From the NCBI RefSeq assembly GCF_001078595.1, contig NZ_LFTY01000002.1:2723773-2787772 (forward strand): 64,000 nt of DNA. Direction: 5' to 3'. Source of the DNA: Candidatus Rhodobacter oscarellae. Lineage in GTDB: Bacteria > Pseudomonadota > Alphaproteobacteria > Rhodobacterales > Rhodobacteraceae. Position numbers and translations under genes: made by a program. Shown here in pieces: positions 16,750-25,363 of this stretch; the first letter of the stretch is position 1, and the number at the start of each line of letters is the position of its first letter. The notes under the pieces are model-generated. The model was not told where the DNA came from, did no database searches, and saw only the letters and a program-made list of their open reading frames with translations.

Positions 16750-18339
16750 TTAGTTCTTCGAGATGTTCCAGAAGACCGGCACGCCGCCCTGCAGGTAGCC
16801 TTCCACATTGTTGCGGATGGCGGCGGGGGTGTACCACTGGCCCAGGTGGATATGGGTCGGGTACTCGACCCAACGCGCCTGGATGTCCTCGACAATCGCC
16901 TTCTGCTGGTCAAAGGACGTCGCCCGCGCGAAGTCATCGCGCAGCTTCTCGATCTCGTCGTCACAGGGCCAGCCGAACAGGGCCTGGTCACAGGAGGAGT
17001 TCAAGAACGCCATGGCCAGCGGGTTGAAGAGGTCGCCCGCGTCCCAGGCGGTGGCAAAGGCGTTCCAGCCCCCATCGGCCGGCAAGTCCTGCTTGGAACG
17101 GCGCGCCACAAGGGTCGACCAGTCCATCGACTGCATGTCCACGTTCATGCCGATGGCCTCCATCAGGTCCTTGGCGACCGGGGCCAGGTTCGTCAGCACC
17201 GGCACGTTGGTGGAGTGCATCAGCACCACCGGCGTGCCATCGTAACCGGCCTCTGCCAGCAGCTCCTTTGCCTTGGCAAAGTTGCTTTCCAACAGGCCAT
17301 CCATATGCGCGTCGGTCTCGAACGGCAGGCCGCAGACGAACATCGCCTTGCAGGTCTCGAAGTAGTCCGAGTTGCCGATGGTGGCCTCTAGGAAGTCCTC
17401 TTGGTTGAACGCGTAAAGCAGCGCCTGGCGGACCTTGGGGTTGTCAAACGGCGGGTGCAGCACGTTGAACCGGAAGGTGTATTGCAGGCCCGAGGGGCTG
17501 TGGCGCGCGGTATAGGCCTCGCCCGCCTCCTCGACCAGCGGCAGCACATCGGGCGGCACGCTTTCGATCAGGTCCACCTCGCCGGCGTTCAGCGCGTTGA
17601 TCGCCTGTTGGATGTCGCGGTTCGGGGTCCAGATCACCCGGTCCACCTTGGCAAGCTTCGCCCCGGCCAGGCCGTCGGTGGGCTCGTCGCGCGGCACGTA
17701 GTCGTCGAACTTCTCATAGACGACCTTCACGCCGGGCTCCCACTCGTCCAGGTTCATCATGAACGGGCCGGAGCCGATATATTCCTCGATCTGCTCGCTG
17801 CCGGGCGTGGCCGCGATGCGCGCGGGCATCATGAAGGGCACGTTCGAGGACGGCTTGGCCAGCGCCAGCTCAACGAGGCCGGTCGGCGTGTTCAGCTTGA
17901 ACATCATGGTCTTGGCGTCGGTGGCCTCAAGGCTGTCGACGAAGGTCATCATCTTCTGACCCATCGCATCCTTGGAGGCCCAGCGGTTGATCGAGGCCAC
18001 GGTGTCCTCGGCGGTCACATCCGCCCCGTCATGCCATTTCAGCCCGTCGCGCAGCGTGATCGTCAGGGTCAGCCCGTCCGCCGAGCGCTCGACGCTGTCC
18101 ACCATCTGCGGCTGCACCTCGCCCGCGGTGTCCAGCGCGAACAGCGTGTCATAGACCATATAGCCGTGGTTGCGGCTGATATAGGCGGTGGTCCAGATCG
18201 GATCGAGGATCTTCAGGCCTGAATGCGGGACAACCCTAAGTTCGGTCTCGGCCTGGGCCTGCGGCGTGGCGAGCCCAAGGCTCAGCGCCACTGCCGCTGC
18301 CGCACCCACCAGGATGCCGCGACGTGCGAATGAAAACAT
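16750..18339 (-). CDS. ABC transporter substrate-binding protein, family 5 (peptide/nickel type)
   Basis: This 529-aa periplasmic protein has a signal peptide (basic FARRGILVG, hydrophobic AAAAVALSLGLA, cleavage near AQAETELR). Family 5 features follow: the KILDPIWTTAYISRNHGYMVYDTLF region and the domain with TITLRDGLKWHDGADVTAEDV-like sequence (WHDGADVTAEDTVASINRW). The ATG at 18339 follows a GGGGAGAT ribosome-binding site. The open frame extends far upstream, but the signal peptide fixes the start. It is the first gene of the importer operon and is divergent from an amidase. The ligand is probably a peptide, N-acyl amino acid or amide. Confidence 0.92.
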   Translation of the reverse strand: MFSFARRGILVGAAAAVALSLGLATPQAQAETELRVVPHSGLKILDPIWTTAYISRNHGYMVYDTLFALDTAGEVQPQMVDSVERSADGLTLTITLRDGLKWHDGADVTAEDTVASINRWASKDAMGQKMMTFVDSLEATDAKTMMFKLNTPTGLVELALAKPSSNVPFMMPARIAATPGSEQIEEYIGSGPFMMNLDEWEPGVKVVYEKFDDYVPRDEPTDGLAGAKLAKVDRVIWTPNRDIQQAINALNAGEVDLIESVPPDVLPLVEEAGEAYTARHSPSGLQYTFRFNVLHPPFDNPKVRQALLYAFNQEDFLEATIGNSDYFETCKAMFVCGLPFETDAHMDGLLESNFAKAKELLAEAGYDGTPVVLMHSTNVPVLTNLAPVAKDLMEAIGMNVDMQSMDWSTLVARRSKQDLPADGGWNAFATAWDAGDLFNPLAMAFLNSSCDQALFGWPCDDEIEKLRDDFARATSFDQQKAIVEDIQARWVEYPTHIHLGQWYTPAAIRNNVEGYLQGGVPVFWNISKN

Positions 18340-18447
18340 AACAATCTCCCCATTGGTGGTTTTTCTTACTTCACTATTGAATGGCGCCGGATTTGAGTCA
18401 ACGATCATTGGAATACGGTATACATGCGCGCGGCGCGGGGGAACAAA
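18340..18447. promoter_or_regulatory. divergent promoter region between the importer operon and the amidase
   Basis: The 108 bases between the two divergent starts must contain both promoters. A GGTATACATG segment with the palindrome GTATAC lies at about 18416-18425. The same GTATAC core occurs upstream of the 3.5-kb oxidoreductase gene. I cannot name the regulator. Confidence 0.35.
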
Positions 18448-19863
18448 ATGAGCAAGACGGAACTTTGGCAGGAGAACGCCTGCACAATGGCTAAGCAGAT
18501 TGCGAACAAAGAGATCTCTTCGGTCGAGGCCGTGGGCGCCGCCGTCGCGCGGATGCACAGCGTCAACCCCAAGCTGAACGCCGTGGTGGATGACCTCAGC
18601 GAGACCGCGATGGCGCAGGCCGCGGACCGTGACAAGGCCATGGCGGAGGGCGGCCCGGTCGGCCCGCTGCACGGCGTGCCGATCACCATCAAGGAGAATA
18701 TCGACCAGGTGGGACACGCGACCCCGAACGGGGTCCCCGCCTATAAGGACGTGATCGCGCCGGCGGATTCGCCCTTTGTAAAGAACATGTTGCAGGCCGG
18801 CGCCGTGGTCATCGGGCGCACCAACACACCAGAGTTCTCGTTCCGCGGCACCACCGACAACCCGCTGCACGGGCGCACGTATAACCCCTGGAATGACTGG
18901 GCGTCGTCGGGCGGCTCGTCGGGCGGGGCCTCGACCGCGGTGATGGCCGGGATGGGCGCCCTGGGTCACGGCAACGATATCGGCGGCAGCCTGCGCTTTC
19001 CCGCCGCCGCGACCGGCTCTGCCACAGTGAAGCCGGGGCTGGGTCGCACCCCCGCCTATAACCCGTCGCAGAAGGAAGAGCGCGGGCTGATGGCGCAACT
19101 GATGTCCGTGCAGGGCCTGATCGCCCGCGAGGTGGCGGATGTGCGCCTGGGGATGCAGGCAGCGGTGGCCTATGACCCGCATGACCCCTGGCAGGTGCCG
19201 ATGCCCTTCGAGGGGCCCGCGATGGAGGGGCCGATCAAGGTCGCCATGACCAAGAATAGCTATGAGTTCGATCTGGACCCGGCGGTGGACGCCGCACTGG
19301 AGAACGCGCGCGCCGCCCTGGTGGACGCCGGGTATCAGGTGGTCGAGGTCGAGCCGCCCAACTGCCGCGAGATCGGGCTGGACGGGATGCGCACGCTCTT
19401 TGGCGAGGTCAAATCCCTGCTGCTGCCCGCCATGCGCGAGCATGGCAGCCCAGGGTTCAACGACTATTTCGAGCTCTGCTTTGAGCTGAACCCACCGCAT
19501 GAGGGCGACGAGCTCTTGCGCGCCTTCGCCCGGCGGTCGAGCTATATCCGCGATTGGCTCTTGTTCATGCAGGACTACCCGCTTGTGCTGACGCCGTTTC
19601 TCCCCTCGCCGACCTACGCGTGGGACCGCGACTATCAGGGCCGCGAGGGCGCCGCGGAGATCATGTTCAAGGGCTTCTACAGCTTCGCGATGAACTTCAT
19701 GGGGCTGCCCGCGGGCAACGTGCCGGCAAACTACAATGACGGGCTGCCGGTGGGCGTGCAGATTGTCGGGCGCCGGTTCCGCGAGGACATGATCCTGGAT
19801 GCCTGCGAGGCGGTGGAGTCGCGCGTCGGCGTCATGGCCCAGCGGCTGTTTGAGCGGGGCTAG
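18448..19863 (+). CDS. amidase, amidase-signature family
   Basis: This 471-aa amidase has a complete Lys-cisSer-Ser triad: K82 in ITIKENID, S157 in SSGGSSGGAST, and nucleophile S181 in NDIGGSLRFPA. It shares the family fold with the amidase at 10.6 kb but differs clearly in sequence, for example a longer C-terminal segment (YPLVLTPFLPSPTYAWDRD). The ATG at 18448 follows a GGGGGAAC ribosome-binding site, and an in-frame ATG at 18424 has none. Divergence from the binding-protein gene suggests co-regulation with the importer operon. Confidence 0.88.
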   Translation: MSKTELWQENACTMAKQIANKEISSVEAVGAAVARMHSVNPKLNAVVDDLSETAMAQAADRDKAMAEGGPVGPLHGVPITIKENIDQVGHATPNGVPAYKDVIAPADSPFVKNMLQAGAVVIGRTNTPEFSFRGTTDNPLHGRTYNPWNDWASSGGSSGGASTAVMAGMGALGHGNDIGGSLRFPAAATGSATVKPGLGRTPAYNPSQKEERGLMAQLMSVQGLIAREVADVRLGMQAAVAYDPHDPWQVPMPFEGPAMEGPIKVAMTKNSYEFDLDPAVDAALENARAALVDAGYQVVEVEPPNCREIGLDGMRTLFGEVKSLLLPAMREHGSPGFNDYFELCFELNPPHEGDELLRAFARRSSYIRDWLLFMQDYPLVLTPFLPSPTYAWDRDYQGREGAAEIMFKGFYSFAMNFMGLPAGNVPANYNDGLPVGVQIVGRRFREDMILDACEAVESRVGVMAQRLFERG

Positions 19864-19921
19864 CGCATGGCGGACGTTAACAAGGTCTTATCGGCGCGAG
19901 TCTGATCGCGCCGCGAATCGG

Positions 19922-20042
19922 GGGTTAATCCCTTATTTGGCTGGGATTTCCGCTGTCGGCAAAACGTCGGCAAAACGTCGGCTTTGCGTCGGCCACATGG
20001 TCGGGAAGTGCCATGGTTAACACTGCGCACGGTGGGTCGACG
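19922..20042 (+). repeat. intergenic repeat with 11-bp phased GTCGGC units, copy 1
   Basis: Four GTCGGC hexamers start at 19955, 19966, 19977 and 19988, exactly 11 bases apart (GTCGGCAAAAC, GTCGGCAAAAC, GTCGGCTTTGC, GTCGGCCACAT). They are flanked by GGTTAA motifs near 19923 and 20015. A second copy with the same order of motifs lies near 50 kb. The region is non-coding and lies 3' of the amidase gene. Confidence 0.75.
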
Positions 20043-20104
20043 GGGCCAAACCCTGTTCGACCGACCGAGTGGGATCTGGGGTCCGGCACGCTCTTTGGGC
20101 GCGC

Positions 20105-20247
20105 CAAATCTCTTGCAAGAGATTTGCACTTTCCTTCCAAGGAAAGTTGGTCCCGCAAGCGGATAGGCGGTGGCGCATAGCGGATCAATGCGGGGCGCGC
20201 CGAAGAAACTCTTTCAAGAGTTTCGCAATTTTCTTGCAAGAAAATTG
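20105..20247. repeat. bipartite four-palindrome element, copy 1
   Basis: Module A holds a perfect 22-bp palindrome at 20105-20126 (core CTTGCAAG) followed one base later by a 20-nt hairpin at 20128-20147 (9-bp stem, CC loop). Module B holds a 20-nt hairpin at 20205-20224 (9-bp stem, TC loop) followed one base later by a perfect 22-bp palindrome at 20226-20247. Flanks are GGGCGCGC before and GCCGCGCCAAG after. It lies 37 bases beyond the stop codon of the M81 gene, between convergent genes, and may terminate both transcripts. Confidence 0.85.
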
Positions 20248-20284
20248 TGCCGCGCCAAGATCCACCCCAGGGCCCAAACAGGCC

Positions 20285-21733
20285 TCACCCGAAAGGGTTC
20301 TCCACCAGCGGCCAGAAGTTCCGCTCGCGCTTGGTATAGGGGATCGCCGCGTAGTCCGGCGTGATCGCGCCCGGGCCGGAGATGTAGAGCACCTCTGACG
20401 CGATGGGCCCGAAGCCCGCATGGAAGTGCTGCGAGGACTTCACCACCACCACCTGCATCGCCGACAGGTCGATCCCCAGATCGGTAAAGCAGATCGGGTG
20501 AAACGCCTGGGTGCGCTTGTCATTGACCACGATATGCACCCCGTCGGCTTCAAGCCAGACGCCGGTGCCCATCTCCATCCGGGTCTCGCCCATAAGTTGA
20601 TGCATGCCGGTGCGCACGCCGCGCACCACCACGTCCAGATCAACCGGGTCGCCGGACATCTCGCCGATCTTGCCGCCCAGCCGCACCCGCATCCGAGCAC
20701 CGGCACCCGCGTCCTGGCACATGCGCACCACCACCGGGTCAAAGACGATGCCCAGCGCCACATCGCGCAGCCCCTGCGACAGGACCTCGCGCAGGACAAA
20801 GGTCGAATCCGCCGGCGCGCCACCGCCCGCATTGTCGGCGAAATCCGCCACCACCACCGGGCCCTCAGGCGCGGCGGAGGCCTGGCGCAGCGCGTCCTCG
20901 ATCCCTGGCCAGTCTGGGCGGATCTGCTCGCGCAGGTCCCAAAGCCGGCGGCCGAACTCCTCGGCCACCGAGGCCGCCAGCGCCGCGTCCCCATCCGCGA
21001 TGCCCAGCATCTTGGTGCCCACATCGGCGCAATCGCCCCAGGGGAAGCCGTGGCTGAGTGACAGCGACAGCACGCCGCCCGTGCCCTCCCGCGCCTGCAT
21101 ATCGTCGACAAACCCGCGCATTGGCGCGCGCGTGGTGTGATACATCGCGATCATGCGGCAGTCATAGGCGGCCATCACCGGTCGGATCTTGCCCGCCGCG
21201 GTGTCGGCGGCCAAGGCGAAGAGCTCGCGCGCGCGGTCGGGGCTGTCCGTATGCGGGTATTCCTTGTAGGCGACGATCAGGTCGGCGCTGGCCAGCATCG
21301 CCTCGGTGAGGTGGTTATGCGGGTCGATCTCGAGCCCGATCACCACGTCCTTGCCCACGATCTCGCGGGCCCGCGCCAGGAGGTCCCCCTCGCAGTCGTC
21401 ATAGCCATCCGCGATCATCGCGCCATGCATCGATAGCAGCACCACATCGGGGGCCGCCGCCCGCAGGTCGTCCAGGATCTCGTCGCGGAAGCGCTCGTAA
21501 GTTGCGCGGATCGTAGTACCCGCGGGCTGGGCGAAGGCGGCGAGGCTCTCGCGCACCTCCCAGGATCGCGCCTCGGCGAGGCGCCGCCACTCGTGCAGCG
21601 GGGCGGAGAAGAGATTGGCGGGTTCAGCGGTCGCCCGCCGGCTGACAAAGCTGTCCTGAAAGGCCAGATCCCCGGTGGGGATCGGCGAGAAGGAGTTCGT
21701 CTCGGTCGCAAGCCCCGCAATGAAGAGCTTCAT
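20285..21733 (-). CDS. M81-family metallopeptidase-like protein (MlrC homologue)
   Basis: This 482-aa protein matches the MlrC/M81 family. The N terminus is KLFIAGLATETNSFSPIPT (residues 2-20), followed by LLSMHGAMIADGYDDCEGD and GLEIDPHNHL, which carry the predicted metal ligands. VADFADNAGGGAPADSTFVL follows in the C-terminal half. MlrC was named for a step in microcystin breakdown, but most homologues sit in amide or hydantoin catabolic loci and have unknown substrates. That also fits the neighbourhood here. The ATG at 21733 follows GGAGGCGG. A frame extension to 21790 has no support. Confidence 0.85.
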   Translation of the reverse strand: MKLFIAGLATETNSFSPIPTGDLAFQDSFVSRRATAEPANLFSAPLHEWRRLAEARSWEVRESLAAFAQPAGTTIRATYERFRDEILDDLRAAAPDVVLLSMHGAMIADGYDDCEGDLLARAREIVGKDVVIGLEIDPHNHLTEAMLASADLIVAYKEYPHTDSPDRARELFALAADTAAGKIRPVMAAYDCRMIAMYHTTRAPMRGFVDDMQAREGTGGVLSLSLSHGFPWGDCADVGTKMLGIADGDAALAASVAEEFGRRLWDLREQIRPDWPGIEDALRQASAAPEGPVVVADFADNAGGGAPADSTFVLREVLSQGLRDVALGIVFDPVVVRMCQDAGAGARMRVRLGGKIGEMSGDPVDLDVVVRGVRTGMHQLMGETRMEMGTGVWLEADGVHIVVNDKRTQAFHPICFTDLGIDLSAMQVVVVKSSQHFHAGFGPIASEVLYISGPGAITPDYAAIPYTKRERNFWPLVENPFG

Positions 21734-21755
21734 TTCCGCCTCCCCTGTCCTGCTT

Positions 21756-22784
21756 CTATCCTCGGACCGCCTCCAGCAGCTGGTCCACATGGGCCGGGTC
21801 CGCGTCCGGCGTGATCCCGTGTCCGAGGTTGAAGATATGCGGCCCGCCCGACAGCGCCTCTTTGATGCGCCGGGCCTCGCGGCGCAGCGGGTCGCCGCCC
21901 AGCACCATCAGCATCGGGTCGAGATTGCCCTGCACGCAGGTCAGCGGTTGCAGCTCCTGCGCGGCGATCTGCGGCTGCACGCTGGTGTCGATGGCCAGGC
22001 CCTGGATGTCGACCGCCTGGGCGTAGCTCTTATAGCCCACCCCCGCCCCGCGCGGGAAGCCGATCACCGGCGTATCGGGGTGCCTGGCGCGGATCGCGGC
22101 GATGATGCGCTGCGCGGGCTGGATCACCACGCGCTCGAACATCGGGCCGGGCAAGGCCCCCGCCCAGCTGTCAAAGAGCTTCACCACCTCGGCGCCCGCA
22201 TCGATCTGCGCGATCAGGTACTCCGCCGTGGCCTCGGTTATCAGATCGAGCAGCCTCAGGAAGGTCTCCCAGTCGCCATAGGCGAGCCTGCGCGCCGGGC
22301 CCTGATCCGGCGTGCCGCGCCCCGCGATCATATAGGTCGCCACGGTCCAGGGCGCCCCCGCGAACCCGATCAGCGTGGTCTCGCGCGGCAGCTCCTTGGA
22401 GAGAATCCGCACGGTCTCGTATATCGGCGAGAGCGTGTCATGGATGCCGTCCACCCCGCGCAGCCTGGCGAAGTCCTCGGCCGATTGCACCGTCGACAGG
22501 CGCGGCCCCTCGCCCGCCTCAAACGCCAGGTCCGCGCCCAGCGCCTGCGGCACCAGAAGGATGTCAGCGAAGAGGATCGCCGCGTCGAACCCGTAGCGCC
22601 GGATCGGCTGCAGCGTGACCTCGGCGGCCAGCTCGGGCGTGTAGCAAAGGTCCAGGAACCCGCCCGCCTTCTCGCGCGTGGCGCGGTACTCCGGCAGGTA
22701 GCGCCCGGCCTGGCGCATGAGCCAGACCGGCGGGGTCGGCAGGGTCTCGCCCGCCAGGGCGCGGAGGATTGTCTTGTCGGTCAT
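21756..22784 (-). CDS. hemE: uroporphyrinogen decarboxylase
   Basis: This 342-aa cytoplasmic enzyme converts uroporphyrinogen III to coproporphyrinogen III in haem and (bacterio)chlorophyll synthesis. Diagnostic segments are [20 protein letters not shown] (substrate-binding Arg residues), [17 protein letters not shown] and [14 protein letters not shown]. Its length equals the family norm. The open frame extends upstream to 23000, but conserved sequence begins at [13 protein letters not shown], so I place the start at 22784. It is a housekeeping gene with no haem-pathway neighbours in view. Confidence 0.97.
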   Translation of the reverse strand: MTDKTILRALAGETLPTPPVWLMRQAGRYLPEYRATREKAGGFLDLCYTPELAAEVTLQPIRRYGFDAAILFADILLVPQALGADLAFEAGEGPRLSTVQSAEDFARLRGVDGIHDTLSPIYETVRILSKELPRETTLIGFAGAPWTVATYMIAGRGTPDQGPARRLAYGDWETFLRLLDLITEATAEYLIAQIDAGAEVVKLFDSWAGALPGPMFERVVIQPAQRIIAAIRARHPDTPVIGFPRGAGVGYKSYAQAVDIQGLAIDTSVQPQIAAQELQPLTCVQGNLDPMLMVLGGDPLRREARRIKEALSGGPHIFNLGHGITPDADPAHVDQLLEAVRG

Positions 22785-23019
22785 GGGGCGTTTTCGGATC
22801 GCTTCATCGTTTCGGTGCTGGGCGGGCCTCAAACCTGCGCGCCCCTTTCGGGAAGGTCTAGCAGAAGCCGGCCGGGATTGGACAGGGACAAACGTGCCGG
22901 TTGCTTGGAACGCACTCGGCGTGAGGTGAGGGAAGGTCTTTTTTTGGCGTGGTGTTGACGTTGAAGACCTTCCGCCCCGGGCTTGATCCTGGGCCGCCAC
23001 CTTGAGCCAAGCGCAACGC

Positions 23020-23147
23020 GGGCAGCGGCCGACCTGGAGGTCGCCTGCGCATCAGCTCAATTGATCACATCATCTCCGGAAATCAAAACGTTTCAACTAG
23101 ATGCGCGGTTGCAAAAGCGGCCTCCTGGGGGAGGTCGGCCGCTGCCC
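23020..23147. repeat. element with 16-bp perfect terminal inverted repeats, copy 1
   Basis: GGGCAGCGGCCGACCT at 23020-23035 is the exact reverse complement of 23132-23147. They enclose 96 bp. Most of the interior (GGAGGTCGCCTGCGCATCAG..., TGCGCGGTTGCAA, GCGGCCTCCTGGGGGA) recurs at 29.5 kb. The rest of the 484-bp gap between hemE and the next gene (22785-23268) shows no gene. The size and terminal repeats are MITE-like, but target duplications were not found by eye. Confidence 0.65.
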
Positions 23148-23268
23148 GAGGCAAGCTCGGGCGCTTGCTTTGCTTGGGTTCCGGTGCGTCTGGTGTCGGC
23201 AGATATCGCTGAGCGTTGCGCGTGTTGGGAACGTCGGCTCTATGCCAGATAGAAGACAACGCGGCGAC

Positions 23269-24108
23269 TTACTCAACGCTCTTGGTGTCGTCGATCACAT
23301 CCATCACCGCCAGGCCGCTATTGCCCAGCGCGATGGCGGCAAATGGTCCGCCATGGCGCGTTTGGGCGAGGTCTCCCGGGTCCGCAGGCTCCGCGGCGGC
23401 CAGGATATCAGTCGCGAACATCTCAGCATTGTCCTTGGGCCGAAAGCCCAGGAACTGCGCGCCGCTATTGTCTACCGGCACGCGGTCATTATCGGACACG
23501 CCATAGATCACGCTGCATTCCGTCACCGGCGCCTCGATGGCGCGGGTCACAAGCTGCACCAGGTCCTCGTAGCTGAGCCAGGTCCCAAGCGCCCGCGTGC
23601 TGGTCACCTGCGCGCAGGACAGGATGCGCAGATGCACCGATTCCAGCCCGCGCTTGTCCCAGTAGAGCCGCCCCAGATCCTCGGCAAAGCACTTGGCCAG
23701 CCCATAGAACGTGTCCGGGCGGTGCGGGGCGTCTATGCCGATGCGCTCGGTCTTGGGGTGCATCCCCACCGCGTGGATCGAGCTGGCATAGACCACCCGG
23801 CGCAGGCCATGCCGATGCGCGGCCTCCCAGATGTTATAGGCGCCGACGATGTTGGGCCCGAGGATCTGCTCGAACGGCGCCTCATCCCCAATCGCGCCGA
23901 AATGCACCACCATGTCGGCGCCCTCCAAAAGCGCCTCAATCGCGGCGAACTCCGCCAGGTCGGCGCGCTGATAGCGCTCGCCGGGGTAAAGCTTGCCGAT
24001 GTCCTCCACGATGTCGGAGGAGACCAGCTCTTCCGTCAGTTTGCTCAGCGGCTCGCGCAGGTAAGAGCCAAGGCGCCCCGCGGCGCCGGTGAGAACGAGT
24101 TTCTTCAT
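23269..24108 (-). CDS. NAD-dependent epimerase/dehydratase family protein, uronate-dehydrogenase-like
   Basis: This 279-aa short-chain dehydrogenase has the nucleotide motif LTGAAGRLGSYL (residues 5-16) and the catalytic YxxxK in FYGLAKCFAEDLGRLY, with Ser in VYASSIHAVG. The order of segments (VVHFGAIGDEAPFEQIL, NIVGAYNIWEAAH, FLGFRPKDNAEMFA) closely follows bacterial uronate dehydrogenases, which oxidise galacturonate/glucuronate to the lactone. The family call is firm and the substrate is an inference. The next gene upstream (FAD oxidoreductase) ends 31 bases away on the same strand, so it probably belongs to that operon. Confidence 0.8.
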   Translation of the reverse strand: MKKLVLTGAAGRLGSYLREPLSKLTEELVSSDIVEDIGKLYPGERYQRADLAEFAAIEALLEGADMVVHFGAIGDEAPFEQILGPNIVGAYNIWEAAHRHGLRRVVYASSIHAVGMHPKTERIGIDAPHRPDTFYGLAKCFAEDLGRLYWDKRGLESVHLRILSCAQVTSTRALGTWLSYEDLVQLVTRAIEAPVTECSVIYGVSDNDRVPVDNSGAQFLGFRPKDNAEMFATDILAAAEPADPGDLAQTRHGGPFAAIALGNSGLAVMDVIDDTKSVE

Positions 24109-24139
24109 GGGATGTGGTTTCCTTGCAGGGGGGCGGCGC

Positions 24140-25363
24140 CTAGATCACGGCCTTTTCCACGAAAGGCCGCCCCTGGGCAATGCGATCATAGCGGAAGGGG
24201 GTCAGATCAAGCGCCCGGAATGCGCCATAGGTCAGCCATTCCGCCGTGCCGCGCCCCATTGCAGGCGATTGCTGCAGCCCGTGGCCAGAGAAGCCGTTGA
24301 GGAACAAAAAGTTCTCGACCTCCATATGCGGGCCCACGACCGCGTTCTGGTCGAACGTGTTGAAGGCGTAATGCCCGGCCCATTCCGTCACCACCTTGAT
24401 CGCCTCGAATTGCGGGATGCGGGTGGCGATGATCGGCCAGACGTGGTCCTGCCAGCGGTTATGGTCCATGGCGAAGTCATCGAAGGCGACCGCAGGGTCC
24501 GGGTCGGCCGCGCAGCCCGCCAAATAGGTCCGCGGCCCGTCCTGGCGCATATGCACGCCCGAGGGGTCGATGGTCAGCGGCAGCTCTTGCTCTAGCGGCT
24601 GCTCGGCGGAGAAGATCCAGGTGAAGCGCTTGCGCGGCTCCACCGGCAGTTCGAGCCCAGCCATCGCCGCCGTTCGCGCGCCGCGCGGTCCCGAGGCGTT
24701 CACCACCTGCCCGCAGGCCACGACCTCGCCCGAGGCCAGCGTGACGCTCTCGACGCGGTTGCCGGCGGCGTTTTTGGTGATCGCCACCACCTCGTTGTCG
24801 ATATACTCCACCCCGCGCTCGCGCGCCGAGCGGCGGAACCAGTCGAACACCGTGCCGCCGTCCCAATAGCCCTCGTCCTTGGTGTTGATCGAGCCCAACA
24901 CGATGTCGTCGACATTGTAGAACGGGTATTTGGCGGCGATCTCCTCGGCGCGCATCAGCTGCGTCTCGGCCCCGCAGTCCAGCTGCACCTTCTGGTTGGC
25001 GCGCAGCACATCGGCAAAGCCCTCGTTATCGGCGAGATACATGTAGCCATAGCTTTGGATGCCCAGCTCGGGCACGCGTTCGTCGCCGCCCATATGCGCC
25101 CGCAGGTTCTTGACGAAATCCGCGGTGAACTGCGAGATGCGCACGTTCAGCTCCTCGCTGAACTGCTGGCGCACGCAGGAATTGGTATGCGCGGTGGAGC
25201 AGGCCTCAAAGGAGGGATCGCGCTCCACCACCAGCACCGAGCCGTCAAAGTCCCGGTTGTCAGTGAGGAACCAGGCCGTGGAAGAGCCCATGATCGCCCC
25301 GCCAATGATGATCACATCGTAAGAGGCCTGACCGGGGGATTTCGCGAATGCGCCGCTTGCCAT
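24140..25363 (-). CDS. FAD-dependent oxidoreductase, DAO (sarcosine/glycine oxidase-like) family
   Basis: This 407-aa flavoprotein has the FAD-binding motif DVIIIGGAIMGSSTAWFL near residue 16 and the DAO-type C-terminal segment FLFLNGFSGHGLQQSPAMGR. The family oxidises secondary or primary amino acids such as sarcosine, glycine and dimethylglycine. The start overlaps the hydantoinase B stop by one base (TGATG), so it is coupled to hyuAB. In creatinine/N-methylhydantoin breakdown, an ATP-dependent hydantoinase feeds a sarcosine-oxidising enzyme. This order is compatible with that pathway, although the carbamoylsarcosine amidase is not in view. Confidence 0.85.
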   Translation of the reverse strand: MASGAFAKSPGQASYDVIIIGGAIMGSSTAWFLTDNRDFDGSVLVVERDPSFEACSTAHTNSCVRQQFSEELNVRISQFTADFVKNLRAHMGGDERVPELGIQSYGYMYLADNEGFADVLRANQKVQLDCGAETQLMRAEEIAAKYPFYNVDDIVLGSINTKDEGYWDGGTVFDWFRRSARERGVEYIDNEVVAITKNAAGNRVESVTLASGEVVACGQVVNASGPRGARTAAMAGLELPVEPRKRFTWIFSAEQPLEQELPLTIDPSGVHMRQDGPRTYLAGCAADPDPAVAFDDFAMDHNRWQDHVWPIIATRIPQFEAIKVVTEWAGHYAFNTFDQNAVVGPHMEVENFLFLNGFSGHGLQQSPAMGRGTAEWLTYGAFRALDLTPFRYDRIAQGRPFVEKAVI

